From Saccharicrinis sp050589685 (lineage in GTDB: Bacteria; Bacteroidota; Bacteroidia; Bacteroidales; Marinilabiliaceae): a DNA stretch of 64,000 nt. The stretch lies in the NCBI RefSeq assembly GCF_050589685.1, contig NZ_JBNGOS010000001.1, forward strand, positions 62,001 through 126,000, in the 5' to 3' direction. A model generated the notes under the pieces. It was not told the DNA's origin, made no database searches, and was given only the letters and a program-made list of their open reading frames with translations. Positions 56,878-64,000 of the stretch are shown here, piece by piece; positions within the stretch are counted from its first letter, which is position 1; every line of letters begins with the position of its first letter. A program made the translations under genes and the position numbers.

Positions 56878-59670
56878 TTATAGCTTGATTTTAAATTCTT
56901 TACTTCCATAATTTCGAACAGCGATAACTTTCACTGTTTGTCCTCTGTATTTTTTCAGTTGTTGCTTTAGCTCTTGAATATTCGTTACTTTATTTCCATT
57001 AAGCTGCTGAATAATCCAGGTTTCTGCCAGGCCGGCTTTCAACCACATTTGTCCATTTTCAGCATCGATTGAACGAATAAAACAACCCGAATTATACCCC
57101 CCCGATGCATCAATTAAATCCGGATCGTCGCCAATATTAACGAATAAAGCTCCCATTATCGTTTCTTGCAGCGCCTCTTCAGTTTTCTCAATAATTTCAT
57201 CATCATATTTTCCAGCCAGCAATGTTTTTAACCAACTGGGGTAAGTTAACACATCAACCTTGTTAAATTGGGCCTCGTTTACAAAACCAATTGCATTTCC
57301 TCTAATATCAAACGACTGTGCTTTTACTAAAGCGGATGCGTTTAAAACGATTTCTTTGTTGTAAATTGGCGATTGATTATCAGGTTCAGAACCATCTGTT
57401 GTATAACGTATTGTTCCGTTGGGTTTCATGCGCGAATCTGCCCGGAGCGTTAGCCTTAGTTCCTCGGCGAAGTCTCCGCCAAAGGGAAGTATACGTGTCA
57501 TTTCGTGACCAAACTCATCCATGGGAAAGTTTTTAAAACCCAGTTGTAAAGCCGGTGAATTTTTGCTTAATGAATAATCCCCATTTTGTGGATCGACAAA
57601 TAATGGATCAGCGATTATTGCGTTAAGATCATAACCTTCCACTTGCCACTGTTTCAACGATTTATCTTTAATTATTTCCGGAGTTTCGGGGAAGTTTACA
57701 TTCCAATACAAATTGTAGTCGTAATTACTGCTCCATTTTGCAGTTGAGGGTAAACGAATAGGGCGGGCAAACTGTTTGGTAGGCTCTCCTTTTCCCGGAA
57801 CGGCTCCCGAAATCACAAAAACATTTTGGTAAACATCATCTTCCGAATTCTCGGGCCATACATGCCAGCCCAATGGAACGGCACTAACCGTGATGTTATT
57901 GTACACTTTCCGTAGCACTCCATCGCGTAACTTTATGGTCGATCCCAGATTTAGGTTGTTGTAAATTTCAAAATTACTCGATCCGTCGTCTAAATCGATG
58001 GTCCAGTTTCCTGCACTAATCGATTTTCGGTAATTGGCAATTCTGTTGTTTCGTATAATTACTTTATCAATCGCATCGAGTAAGGTTAGTTCCTTTTTAA
58101 AATCCTTATTCGAGCCGCTTCCACTCAGCCATTGTCTTTCGCGCCCCCATGAATTAAAAGGGCCATGCTCCCCGGTTTCGCGAACGGTTTCCCAAATATC
58201 ACAATTTTCAATAATGTGTCCTCCCCAGGTTCCATCGTTAATACAAATTCCGGCACGCGGACAGTTGTAAATGGTATTGTGCGAAACCCTGATTTTATGG
58301 CTCATTGAAATATACACTCCGGCAACCTGTTTCCCAACATTGCCAAAATCGTGCATCACACAGTTCTCTACCACACAGTTTTTCGGATAATCGGGCGTTT
58401 TGGGGCCAGGTTCCAAGTCCATGTTTTTACGCATTTCATTCCAATCTTTGCCATCGATTTCTTTGTCGTCCCAGGTTTGATAAAAACGTACTGCTTTGGG
58501 AGAACCAACAAAACAAACTCCACTTTCGCCCAAACTTACAAACGCACAATTTTTCACCTGGTTGTTGCGATTGTAAGCGCTCATAAAAACACCGTTTCCA
58601 CCTAGTTCGTTAAAATTACAATCTTCAACTGAACAGTTTTCTGCACCTTCCATAAATACGGCACCTCCACGATGAATGGCCCAATCTCCACGGGCAACCG
58701 GCTCGTAGTCTTCCATAAAAGTAAATCGGCTATGGGTAAATGTAAATCCCCTAAAGTGGATATTCGAAACTGGATTTTCTTTGGTTCCTTTTAATTGAAT
58801 TAAATCTTTTACAACGGGGACTTCAATAATCAGGTCATTTATAGCCACATCTGCATTGGGATAATAATAAAGTTGGTTTGTTTCGGTATCTAAAAACCAC
58901 TCTTCGGCCACATCCAATTCCTCAAAAATATTATCGATAAAAAACCACGACGATTTTTCACCCTTTCCGCCAATACCATGAATACGTTGTAACTGCCAGC
59001 CCCCTTCGTCAAGAAGTACTTTATTCTCCTTGCGGTCGATACCTTTTATCCGATACTGCATATTTCCCCAGTTGTGGCTCTGAAACGCATGTACTATTCC
59101 TGTTTCCGGGTTTTCCCATTCCTTTTTGGTAAACTGTTCAGGATCGAAAGAAAACCATTCGTCGTAGCGGTGATTGGTACCATCGGTGACCTGTTGATAA
59201 CCGTCCCCTCCACGTAATGGATTATTGTAGTCGTAATTCGGAAAGCGCGCCCTGATTTGTTTTTGCCCATTTACATATAACTGGTCGAAACTCAGACCCG
59301 CAGGAACGTCAGTTACATAAATTCCATTTTTGTATTTCTCCCATTTAAGCTCGTCTAAAACTTTCGATCCTTTTACCGTAACTTTTGTACCCGCTATTGC
59401 CGAAAATACAACTGGTTTTTCAAGCGTTCCCGAATATTTATTATCGAAAAGTAAGGTTTCATTTAAATAATAGCTTCCTTCCGAGAACCAAAAGGTAACC
59501 CCCTCTTTGCCGGCATGTCGGGCAGTTTCAGTTAATGCTCTCTCAAACGATAAGAATGGTAGTTCTTTACTGCCCGGATTTTTATCGTTTCCTTCGGGCG
59601 AAACAAAAAAGTCTTTAGCAAATACAACGTTTGCTATTAGTAAAAAAGTGATTAGTGTTTTAAGTTTCAT
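56878..59670 (-). CDS. Beta-helix/PDZ protein 3 with chitobiase-C-like domain (GH141-like superfamily)
   Basis: 930 residues, the longest of the trio. Signal peptide (to about NVVFA). Entry strand FFVSPEGNDKNPGSKELPFLSF and YVNGQKQIRARFPN. Shared core motifs: ENIFEELDVAEEWF, ARGDWAIHRGGA, GVCFVGSPKAVR, GPKTPDYP, EHGPFNSWGRERQW (about residue 505; Asp of the paralogues is Glu here) and IDLDDGSSNFEIYNN (about 557). A chitobiase-C-like module (TIRYTTDGSEPDNQSPIY) follows at about 745-800, and a PDZ-like domain ends the protein (AGLAETWIIQQLNGNKVTN). The core likely acts on a sulfated oligosaccharide. It is the first gene after promoter element A (59737-59744) and starts a run of sulfatase genes. 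Confidence 0.75.
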   Translation of the reverse strand: MKLKTLITFLLIANVVFAKDFFVSPEGNDKNPGSKELPFLSFERALTETARHAGKEGVTFWFSEGSYYLNETLLFDNKYSGTLEKPVVFSAIAGTKVTVKGSKVLDELKWEKYKNGIYVTDVPAGLSFDQLYVNGQKQIRARFPNYDYNNPLRGGDGYQQVTDGTNHRYDEWFSFDPEQFTKKEWENPETGIVHAFQSHNWGNMQYRIKGIDRKENKVLLDEGGWQLQRIHGIGGKGEKSSWFFIDNIFEELDVAEEWFLDTETNQLYYYPNADVAINDLIIEVPVVKDLIQLKGTKENPVSNIHFRGFTFTHSRFTFMEDYEPVARGDWAIHRGGAVFMEGAENCSVEDCNFNELGGNGVFMSAYNRNNQVKNCAFVSLGESGVCFVGSPKAVRFYQTWDDKEIDGKDWNEMRKNMDLEPGPKTPDYPKNCVVENCVMHDFGNVGKQVAGVYISMSHKIRVSHNTIYNCPRAGICINDGTWGGHIIENCDIWETVRETGEHGPFNSWGRERQWLSGSGSNKDFKKELTLLDAIDKVIIRNNRIANYRKSISAGNWTIDLDDGSSNFEIYNNLNLGSTIKLRDGVLRKVYNNITVSAVPLGWHVWPENSEDDVYQNVFVISGAVPGKGEPTKQFARPIRLPSTAKWSSNYDYNLYWNVNFPETPEIIKDKSLKQWQVEGYDLNAIIADPLFVDPQNGDYSLSKNSPALQLGFKNFPMDEFGHEMTRILPFGGDFAEELRLTLRADSRMKPNGTIRYTTDGSEPDNQSPIYNKEIVLNASALVKAQSFDIRGNAIGFVNEAQFNKVDVLTYPSWLKTLLAGKYDDEIIEKTEEALQETIMGALFVNIGDDPDLIDASGGYNSGCFIRSIDAENGQMWLKAGLAETWIIQQLNGNKVTNIQELKQQLKKYRGQTVKVIAVRNYGSKEFKIKL

Positions 59671-59736
59671 CGGTTTAAAAATGTTTATTGAAAAAGGTAT
59701 CTTATTAAGTCTTATTCATTCTTCATATTAAGAAGA

Positions 59737-59744
59737 CAAACATA
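59737..59744 (-). promoter_or_regulatory. Candidate -7 box A (beta-helix/PDZ 3 operon)
   Basis: The plus-strand CAAACATA reads TATGTTTG on the minus strand, matching TAnnTTTG. It is 67 bp upstream of the start at 59670. The end of this box is 47 bp from the start of the CACTAAATTTAG element at 59791, the same distance as in the B copy. A CAAA (TTTG on the coding strand) lies 13 bases upstream, closer than the usual -33 spacing. Confidence 0.5.
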
Positions 59745-59790
59745 AAAGACGAATTAGCAAACTGGTATTTTTGAGCTAATTTCTTGGTTT

Positions 59791-59813
59791 CACTAAATTT
59801 AGAAGGAGAAATT
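59791..59813. promoter_or_regulatory. Duplicated operator-like element, copy A
   Basis: CACTAAATTTAG, then AAGGAGAAATT, 22 of 23 bases identical to the element at 62930-62952. It contains the 10-base palindrome CTAAATTTAG. In this copy CACTaAATTT (59791-59800) also pairs with AAATTaAGTG (59809-59818), one mismatch in ten. Its position upstream of a minus-strand operon makes it a candidate binding site for the AraC-type regulator at 63047. Confidence 0.55.
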
Positions 59814-59821
59814 AAGTGGGA

Positions 59822-61303
59822 TTAGTTCCCTTTCACTCTTATTCTAACCTGTTCCAACAAATCAACAGATTTTTGAGAAACAGTCCCATCCTCATACATT
59901 TCAAGATTTATAGAAAGAGGGTACCTATTTTTTTGCGCATTTTGAATGAATCCCACTAACTGATCAACAGAATATTTAGGTGAAGTAATATCTTTATTCC
60001 AATCGATATGCCCCCATCTTTCTTCAAGAATGAAACAAGAATGTGCCATTAATCCTTTGTGTTTTCCATTCCTGAAAACACCATCATCAAGATCCTTAAA
60101 TTGTTTTAATCCCTCGCCTCCGAAATAATCCTGATATTCTGTTAATCGAGGTAATATCCATGAATTGTAGGCTATGATGCGCTCACCATTACCACTGCGA
60201 GCTGCCTGGCTTATCGTCCTAAATGGTGCACTTAATATCCCACCGGTTGAACCATCAAAATGACAATCGTAATAACGTTGGCCTCCATCAAACCACCAGC
60301 CATTCAGCTTATCTTTATACCGGTCGCCAATCTCTGCCAAAATAGTTGATATATTCTGAAATAATTCTGTTTTATCTGCTTTGTAGCCACCTGCAGCTTG
60401 TAACCAGGCGGAGTCTTTTGAATGGTAACAATCGTATCCGTAGTGGTAATAGAAAATGAGTTTTATCCCTTTTTTATGTAACAGAATGGCCATTTCGCCC
60501 AACAAATCACGCTTTGTAGTTCGTCCTTCAATAATTTTGTCCAACGATTTTATTGGTGCTGAAATATATTGCTGCCCCCAGGTAATCGACCAAAGCACAT
60601 AAGCTGCTCCTGTTTGCTCAACCATATTGGCAAAACGTTCAACGTCAAAATCGTTTACTTTATCTTCCCAGTTTTTTATCGTATCACCCTTTTGAGGTGT
60701 TGCCCTATTAGTCCATTGAAACATTAATCCATATCCAGCATCACGAAACCAATCATTATATTGCCTGTTAGCTAAAGCTTCTTCGTTCATATTTTGCTGT
60801 ACTCCTGACTGGGTTAGTTCGATACTGGAAAGGTTGAATTTGTTATCAGTCTTAACAAACATTCTAATTGAGTTTTCCCCCTTTTTCAATTTTACTTTTC
60901 CCAGATTAAGCCTCGTCCACTCTGATTCTTTGTTTACTACCTCCAATTTTTGTCTGTTACAACTCAATTCAATGCTAGCCTCCTTTCCTAAAACCAAGGT
61001 AGTTACTTCGTAATTACCAGCTTTAGGTAGGTTTACTTTCCACTCCAGGTAATAAAGTTCCGGTGCTACCGACTCCACCCACAAGAACATGTAGTTTTTA
61101 ACTATGGGGTTCAAATTTGGGCTAATGCGCGCATAACGGGCGGTAAGAACATTTATTTGATTGGGATTAATGTCTATTGTGGTAATTTCTTCCCCCGTTA
61201 AATGAGCTTCTGTTTCGGCATAGGGATCAATGGTATTTTGGGAATAAGCACTCAATGTAGATATTAGAGTGAACAACATAAAAGAGGATATAATTCGACA
61301 CAT
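59822..61303 (-). CDS. GH29-like alpha-L-fucosidase family protein with N-terminal beta-sandwich
   Basis: 493 residues. Signal peptide (to about LSAYSQ). N-terminal region of about 150 residues with beta-sandwich character (YARISPNLNPIVKNYMFLWVESV...KGENSIRMFVKT), resembling a CBM-like module. Then a GH29-type barrel: WFRDAGYGLMFQWTNRATPQ, VLWSITWGQQYIS, FYYHYGYDCYH, and WWFDGGQRYYD with Asp339 as the likely nucleophile. The sequence is clearly diverged from the two other GH29-like proteins, so it probably has a different substrate. N-terminal placement of the sandwich is unlike classical GH29, where the sandwich is C-terminal. It follows a sulfatase and a small leader-like ORF. Confidence 0.8.
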   Translation of the reverse strand: MCRIISSFMLFTLISTLSAYSQNTIDPYAETEAHLTGEEITTIDINPNQINVLTARYARISPNLNPIVKNYMFLWVESVAPELYYLEWKVNLPKAGNYEVTTLVLGKEASIELSCNRQKLEVVNKESEWTRLNLGKVKLKKGENSIRMFVKTDNKFNLSSIELTQSGVQQNMNEEALANRQYNDWFRDAGYGLMFQWTNRATPQKGDTIKNWEDKVNDFDVERFANMVEQTGAAYVLWSITWGQQYISAPIKSLDKIIEGRTTKRDLLGEMAILLHKKGIKLIFYYHYGYDCYHSKDSAWLQAAGGYKADKTELFQNISTILAEIGDRYKDKLNGWWFDGGQRYYDCHFDGSTGGILSAPFRTISQAARSGNGERIIAYNSWILPRLTEYQDYFGGEGLKQFKDLDDGVFRNGKHKGLMAHSCFILEERWGHIDWNKDITSPKYSVDQLVGFIQNAQKNRYPLSINLEMYEDGTVSQKSVDLLEQVRIRVKGN

Positions 61304-61331
61304 ACAAGATAACTTTCTGATTATTTTAACT

Positions 61332-61418
61332 TTAATACAATTGGTTTTGCAGATAACCTACATGAACACCATCCATAACAAACAAAATGAATGATATAAT
61401 TAATAATATACGCTTCAT
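61332..61418 (-). pseudogene. Small leader-like ORF, possible remnant of a gene
   Basis: ATG at 61418 opens 28 codons (MKRILLIISFILFVMDGVHV... ending QNQLY, stop at 61332). The first 15 residues look like a signal peptide (two basic residues, then a hydrophobic stretch). It lies in the 131-bp gap between the sulfatase at 61435 and the GH29-like gene at 59822. It could be a truncated N-terminus left from a deleted secreted protein or a small membrane peptide; nothing else supports translation. Confidence 0.3.
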
Positions 61419-61434
61419 TTTTCAGTGTTTATAA

Positions 61435-62850
61435 TTAATAGTCATTTCCTTCGTCGCTTCTTTTGCACGACTCTACCCACTCTTCCAGTTGCAATTTCAT
61501 CTCTTCTACTACTTTAGGATGAGTTGCGGCAATGTTATTGGTTTCTTTGGGGTCGTTCAACAAATCGTATAACTCAAACTTTTCACCATCGATTGTTATT
61601 AACTTATATTGCTGCGTTACCAGCGACTTTTGCGTTTTACTTTGAAAACCAATAAATCCATCTCGTTCCTTTTTATCTGCCTTTATAGCCTTTATTAAAT
61701 CAATGCCATCATACGGTCTGTCATCGGGAATATTTATTCCTACTAAACCTAAAACAGTGGAAAAATAGTCGTTGGTTACACCCGGGAAATCAATGCGCTC
61801 ATTGGGTTGAATTTGGTTCGGCCATACAATAAAAGCGGGAACACGAACACCACCTTCGTATAAGGAACCTTTTCGCCCCCGAAAACCACCGGAAGTACCT
61901 TGCTGACGTTTCCCCGGATGTTGTCGAATCCCTCCGCCTTCGCCTGCAGGACCATTATCGGAACAGAAAGTAATTACCGTATTTTTATCAACGCCCAATA
62001 CTTTTAACTCGCTTTGCAAACGTGCCATTTGCGCGTCCATTGCAGTAATACAACCATAATAATGTTGTTTGTTTTCATCGTATTCTTTATACATATCCAG
62101 GTATTTTGGACCCGCAACAACGGGCGAGTGTGGTGTATGAAACCAAATAACGGTAAAAAATGGTTTTTCATCGGCTACCGCTTTTTGCATAAACGGAAGG
62201 GCTCTATCCATAATTACACGCGAGTCATCACCTTTAAGGTTCTCTGTTTCGTATACACCCGGTGCAGTCCAGTAGCGTGTTGGATTTTTCAGCGATTGAT
62301 TCTCCATTGGATTCCAGGTTGGAACAGCCTGTTCGGTCGAGAAACATTCATCGAAACCATTGTCCCAGGGTGTGCTCAGATATTTTGTTTCAGCACCTCC
62401 CCGACGGCCATCAAGAATCGTATTTGAAATTGCTCCCAAGTGCCATTTTCCAAAATGCCCGGTTGTATAACCTTCCTTTTTCAAAACCTCAGCCAGGGTA
62501 ATTTCTTCTTTTTTCATGAATCCTACATTGGCAAAATATATCCCGTAGCGGAAAGGATGCCTTCCGGTTAAACAGCTTCCCCGGGTAGGCGAACAAACAG
62601 GTGCTGCCGAATAAAAACGGTCGAGAACAACGCCGGATGACGCCAGTTTATCCAGGCCGGGAGTTTTTATGATTTTATTGCCGTTAAAACCAACATCGCC
62701 CCAACCCAAATCATCGGCCATTACTATAACTATATTTGGTTTTTGTTTTTTTAATTGACTTGAAAGTACCTGAGAAAAAGATGTGGCTAGAATAAGCGAG
62801 ACCAACATTAGTTTTTGCAACTTTTTCGAAACTGATTTTTGATTTAGCAT
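61435..62850 (-). CDS. S1-family sulfatase (CSPTR type)
   Basis: 471 residues. The N-terminus has several basic residues before a signal peptide-like stretch (KLQKLMLVSLILATSFSQVLS). Metal-site strand NIVIVMADDLGWGDVG. Formylglycine motif C-S-P-T-R at Cys86 (APVCSPTRGSCLTG). HFGKWHLGA. Second metal segment TFCSDNGPAGEGGG. YDLLNDPKETNNIAA near the C-terminus. The first gene after promoter element B, so probably the lead gene of an operon with the GH29-like enzyme downstream. Likely removes a sulfate ester; the N-S-P-T-R type clusters with broad arylsulfatase A-like enzymes, position not assignable. Confidence 0.93.
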   Translation of the reverse strand: MLNQKSVSKKLQKLMLVSLILATSFSQVLSSQLKKQKPNIVIVMADDLGWGDVGFNGNKIIKTPGLDKLASSGVVLDRFYSAAPVCSPTRGSCLTGRHPFRYGIYFANVGFMKKEEITLAEVLKKEGYTTGHFGKWHLGAISNTILDGRRGGAETKYLSTPWDNGFDECFSTEQAVPTWNPMENQSLKNPTRYWTAPGVYETENLKGDDSRVIMDRALPFMQKAVADEKPFFTVIWFHTPHSPVVAGPKYLDMYKEYDENKQHYYGCITAMDAQMARLQSELKVLGVDKNTVITFCSDNGPAGEGGGIRQHPGKRQQGTSGGFRGRKGSLYEGGVRVPAFIVWPNQIQPNERIDFPGVTNDYFSTVLGLVGINIPDDRPYDGIDLIKAIKADKKERDGFIGFQSKTQKSLVTQQYKLITIDGEKFELYDLLNDPKETNNIAATHPKVVEEMKLQLEEWVESCKRSDEGNDY

Positions 62851-62875
62851 AGATTTAAGATTTTAAAAGTGATTT

Positions 62876-62883
62876 CAAAAATA
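62876..62883 (-). promoter_or_regulatory. Candidate -7 box B (sulfatase 61435-62850)
   Basis: The plus-strand CAAAAATA reads TATTTTTG on the minus strand, matching TAnnTTTG, 26 bp upstream of the sulfatase ATG. The CACTAAATTTAG element begins 47 bp beyond its end, exactly as at box A. TAAA lies 13 bases upstream in the same place where box A has CAAA. Confidence 0.5.
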
Positions 62884-62929
62884 AGATACAGGATTCTAAA
62901 CCGCTACTCTTTAAGGCAATTTGAGGTGT

Positions 62930-62952
62930 CACTAAATTTAGATGGAGAAATT
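62930..62952. promoter_or_regulatory. Duplicated operator-like element, copy B
   Basis: CACTAAATTTAG followed by ATGGAGAAATT; one base different from copy A at 59791-59813. It lies between the sulfatase gene and the C-terminus of the regulator at 63047. About half of the 46 bases between element and -7 box are also identical between copies. Likely a binding site for a regulator shared by the two operons. Confidence 0.55.
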
Positions 62953-63046
62953 TCTGTAAAAAACTGATATATTGAATTAACCAGCTGCGCACATTATTCA
63001 CTAATTAACAAACACTTACACACCAACAATTAAAACTCAACCGATT

Positions 63047-64000
63047 CTAGCTTTTTTCTTTTAACGACTTTGCAAATTGTGCCGGGGTGATACCTTTTTC
63101 GTTTTTAAATGCACGGTAAAAAGTAGATTTTGATGTAAAACCGCACTTTTCGGACAGGGCAGTTAGGGTCAATTTTTCGGCTTCGGGAGTTTGCAGCAGG
63201 CAAATAAATTCTTTTACCCGGTGTTTGTTTACGTATTCGTAAAAACGGGTTTGCAAATATTCGTTTAAAATTTGTGACAGTTCGCCCACACTTATATCCA
63301 CCATTTTTGCCAATTTATCAGCGGTTAAATCGGCTTGTAAAAATGGTTTATCATCCCGCATAATTTCCGAAAGACGTTTAGCAGTTTGCGCTGATTTATC
63401 GTCGGTTAATTTCGAAAACTCGTATTTTTTTTCTTTGGGTTTTGGTTCTATTTCATGTTTGTTATTTCTAAGAGACAAGACCAAACCAAGCGTTAGAATT
63501 ATTAAAAGGCCAAATATAACATACCACCGAAAGTTTGATCGAACCACAACTGGAATAAACACCGGAGCACCTAGGTTTCCTTCTTTTGAAGCCGCACGTA
63601 TTTTCAGTGTATACGCTCCCGGAGTTATATCTTTTATCACCAACTCTCTATTTCGCGTAAATGTCCATTTTTTATCCTGTCCTTCCAATTTCCATGCAAA
63701 AACCTGTTTGTTGGGCGACAACAAACTGGAAGAACCAAATTCCACTTTAAGCTGATCAATTATTCTCCTTTTACGAATAGTGGCTACAATTTCAGATTCA
63801 TTGTTATTTACCTCCACAAGGTCGCCATTTAATACTACTCTATTAATTAGAACATGAGGTAAAACCATGGTTTTAAACTCCTTCAACGGATTAAAATAAT
63901 TTACTCCATTTACACTTCCAAAATAATAAGTATTGGTCTTTTTATCGCGGTAAATAGCGTTGCGATTGTATTTCTCGTCGATTAAACCATCTGAAAAAGT
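63047..64000 (-). CDS. Propeller/Y_Y_Y/transmembrane/AraC regulator, C-terminal part (runs off right edge)
   Basis: The frame stays open to the window edge; the codons upstream of the in-frame TTG at 63886 read YRDKKTNTYYFGSVNGVNYF, a Reg_prop beta-propeller end, so the N-terminus lies outside. A Y_Y_Y-type domain follows (SSSLLSPNKQVFAWKLEGQDKKW...ITPGAYTLKIRAAS), then one transmembrane helix (WYVIFGLLIILTLGLVLSL), then a basic/acidic linker and an AraC-type HTH of about 110 residues (LSEKCGFTSKSTFYRAFK...GITPAQFAKSL). No HisKA, HATPase or receiver domain is present between membrane helix and HTH, so this is a one-component membrane regulator. It presumably senses a periplasmic sugar and activates the sulfatase/beta-helix operons to the left. 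Confidence 0.9.
   Translation of the reverse strand, partial: TFSDGLIDEKYNRNAIYRDKKTNTYYFGSVNGVNYFNPLKEFKTMVLPHVLINRVVLNGDLVEVNNNESEIVATIRKRRIIDQLKVEFGSSSLLSPNKQVFAWKLEGQDKKWTFTRNRELVIKDITPGAYTLKIRAASKEGNLGAPVFIPVVVRSNFRWYVIFGLLIILTLGLVLSLRNNKHEIEPKPKEKKYEFSKLTDDKSAQTAKRLSEIMRDDKPFLQADLTADKLAKMVDISVGELSQILNEYLQTRFYEYVNKHRVKEFICLLQTPEAEKLTLTALSEKCGFTSKSTFYRAFKNEKGITPAQFAKSLKEKS

Noticed and set aside
1..64000. Classic carrageenase, agarase, alginate lyase or ulvan lyase
   Set aside because: I looked for GH16 (ExDxxE), GH82, GH86 and PL7/PL24/PL28-like motifs among the large ORFs and found none convincing; the substrate is therefore not named.
1..64000. CRISPR array, tRNA, rRNA, transposase
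   Set aside because: No regular spacer-repeat pattern, no tRNA-like cloverleaf, no 16S/23S-like stretch and no IS-type reading frame noticed.

Overview
The window (AT-rich, roughly 40% GC by eye) is a large polysaccharide-utilization region of a marine-type Bacteroidota. SusC/SusD pairs, a hybrid two-component sensor (HTCS), eight Cys-type S1 sulfatases, type IX secretion (T9SS) C-terminal signals and TAnnTTTG-like promoter elements all point that way. HTCS plus T9SS plus abundant sulfatases suits Marinilabiliales or a related marine order, but the species cannot be told from this sequence. I saw no rRNA, tRNA, transposase or CRISPR array.

Layout. (1) 13377 down to 1, minus strand: tandem susC-susD, susC-susD, a DUF1735-type surface lipoprotein and two sulfatases, the last cut by the window edge. 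This is the uptake operon. (2) 17877-13795, minus: the HTCS regulator, ending in a clear terminator. (3) 18322-33321, plus: two GH2 beta-galactosidase-like enzymes, a tandem pair of T9SS-exported GH128-like ('Glyco_hydro_cc') proteins, a sulfatase, a GH29-like enzyme and a sialate O-acetylesterase-like esterase. (4) 36877-33527, minus, and 37398-41741, plus: a divergent pair of large T9SS-exported clan-A glycosidases plus a T9SS beta-helix protein. (5) 62850-41843, minus: a long degradative array. Here sulfatases alternate with three paralogous beta-helix/PDZ proteins, two GH29-like enzymes and a beta-propeller glycosidase. (6) 64000-63047, minus: the C-terminal part of a propeller/Y_Y_Y/transmembrane/AraC regulator, cut by the right edge.

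Working model (inference). T9SS-exported endo-enzymes (24546-28928, 33527-40106) cut a sulfated, possibly acetylated, galactose/fucose-type algal polysaccharide at the cell surface. The SusCD pairs import the oligosaccharides. Periplasmic sulfatases, the esterase, and the GH2, GH29 and beta-helix enzymes then finish degradation. No textbook carrageenase, agarase, ulvan lyase or alginate lyase is recognisable, so the substrate is open. The region looks like two modules joined together: an HTCS-controlled one on the left and an AraC-type-controlled one on the right.

The items most worth following are: the beta-helix/PDZ trio; the duplicated CACTAAATTTAG promoter element, which lies exactly 47 bp from a -7-like box in two places; and the N-terminal module shared by three enzymes with two different catalytic folds.
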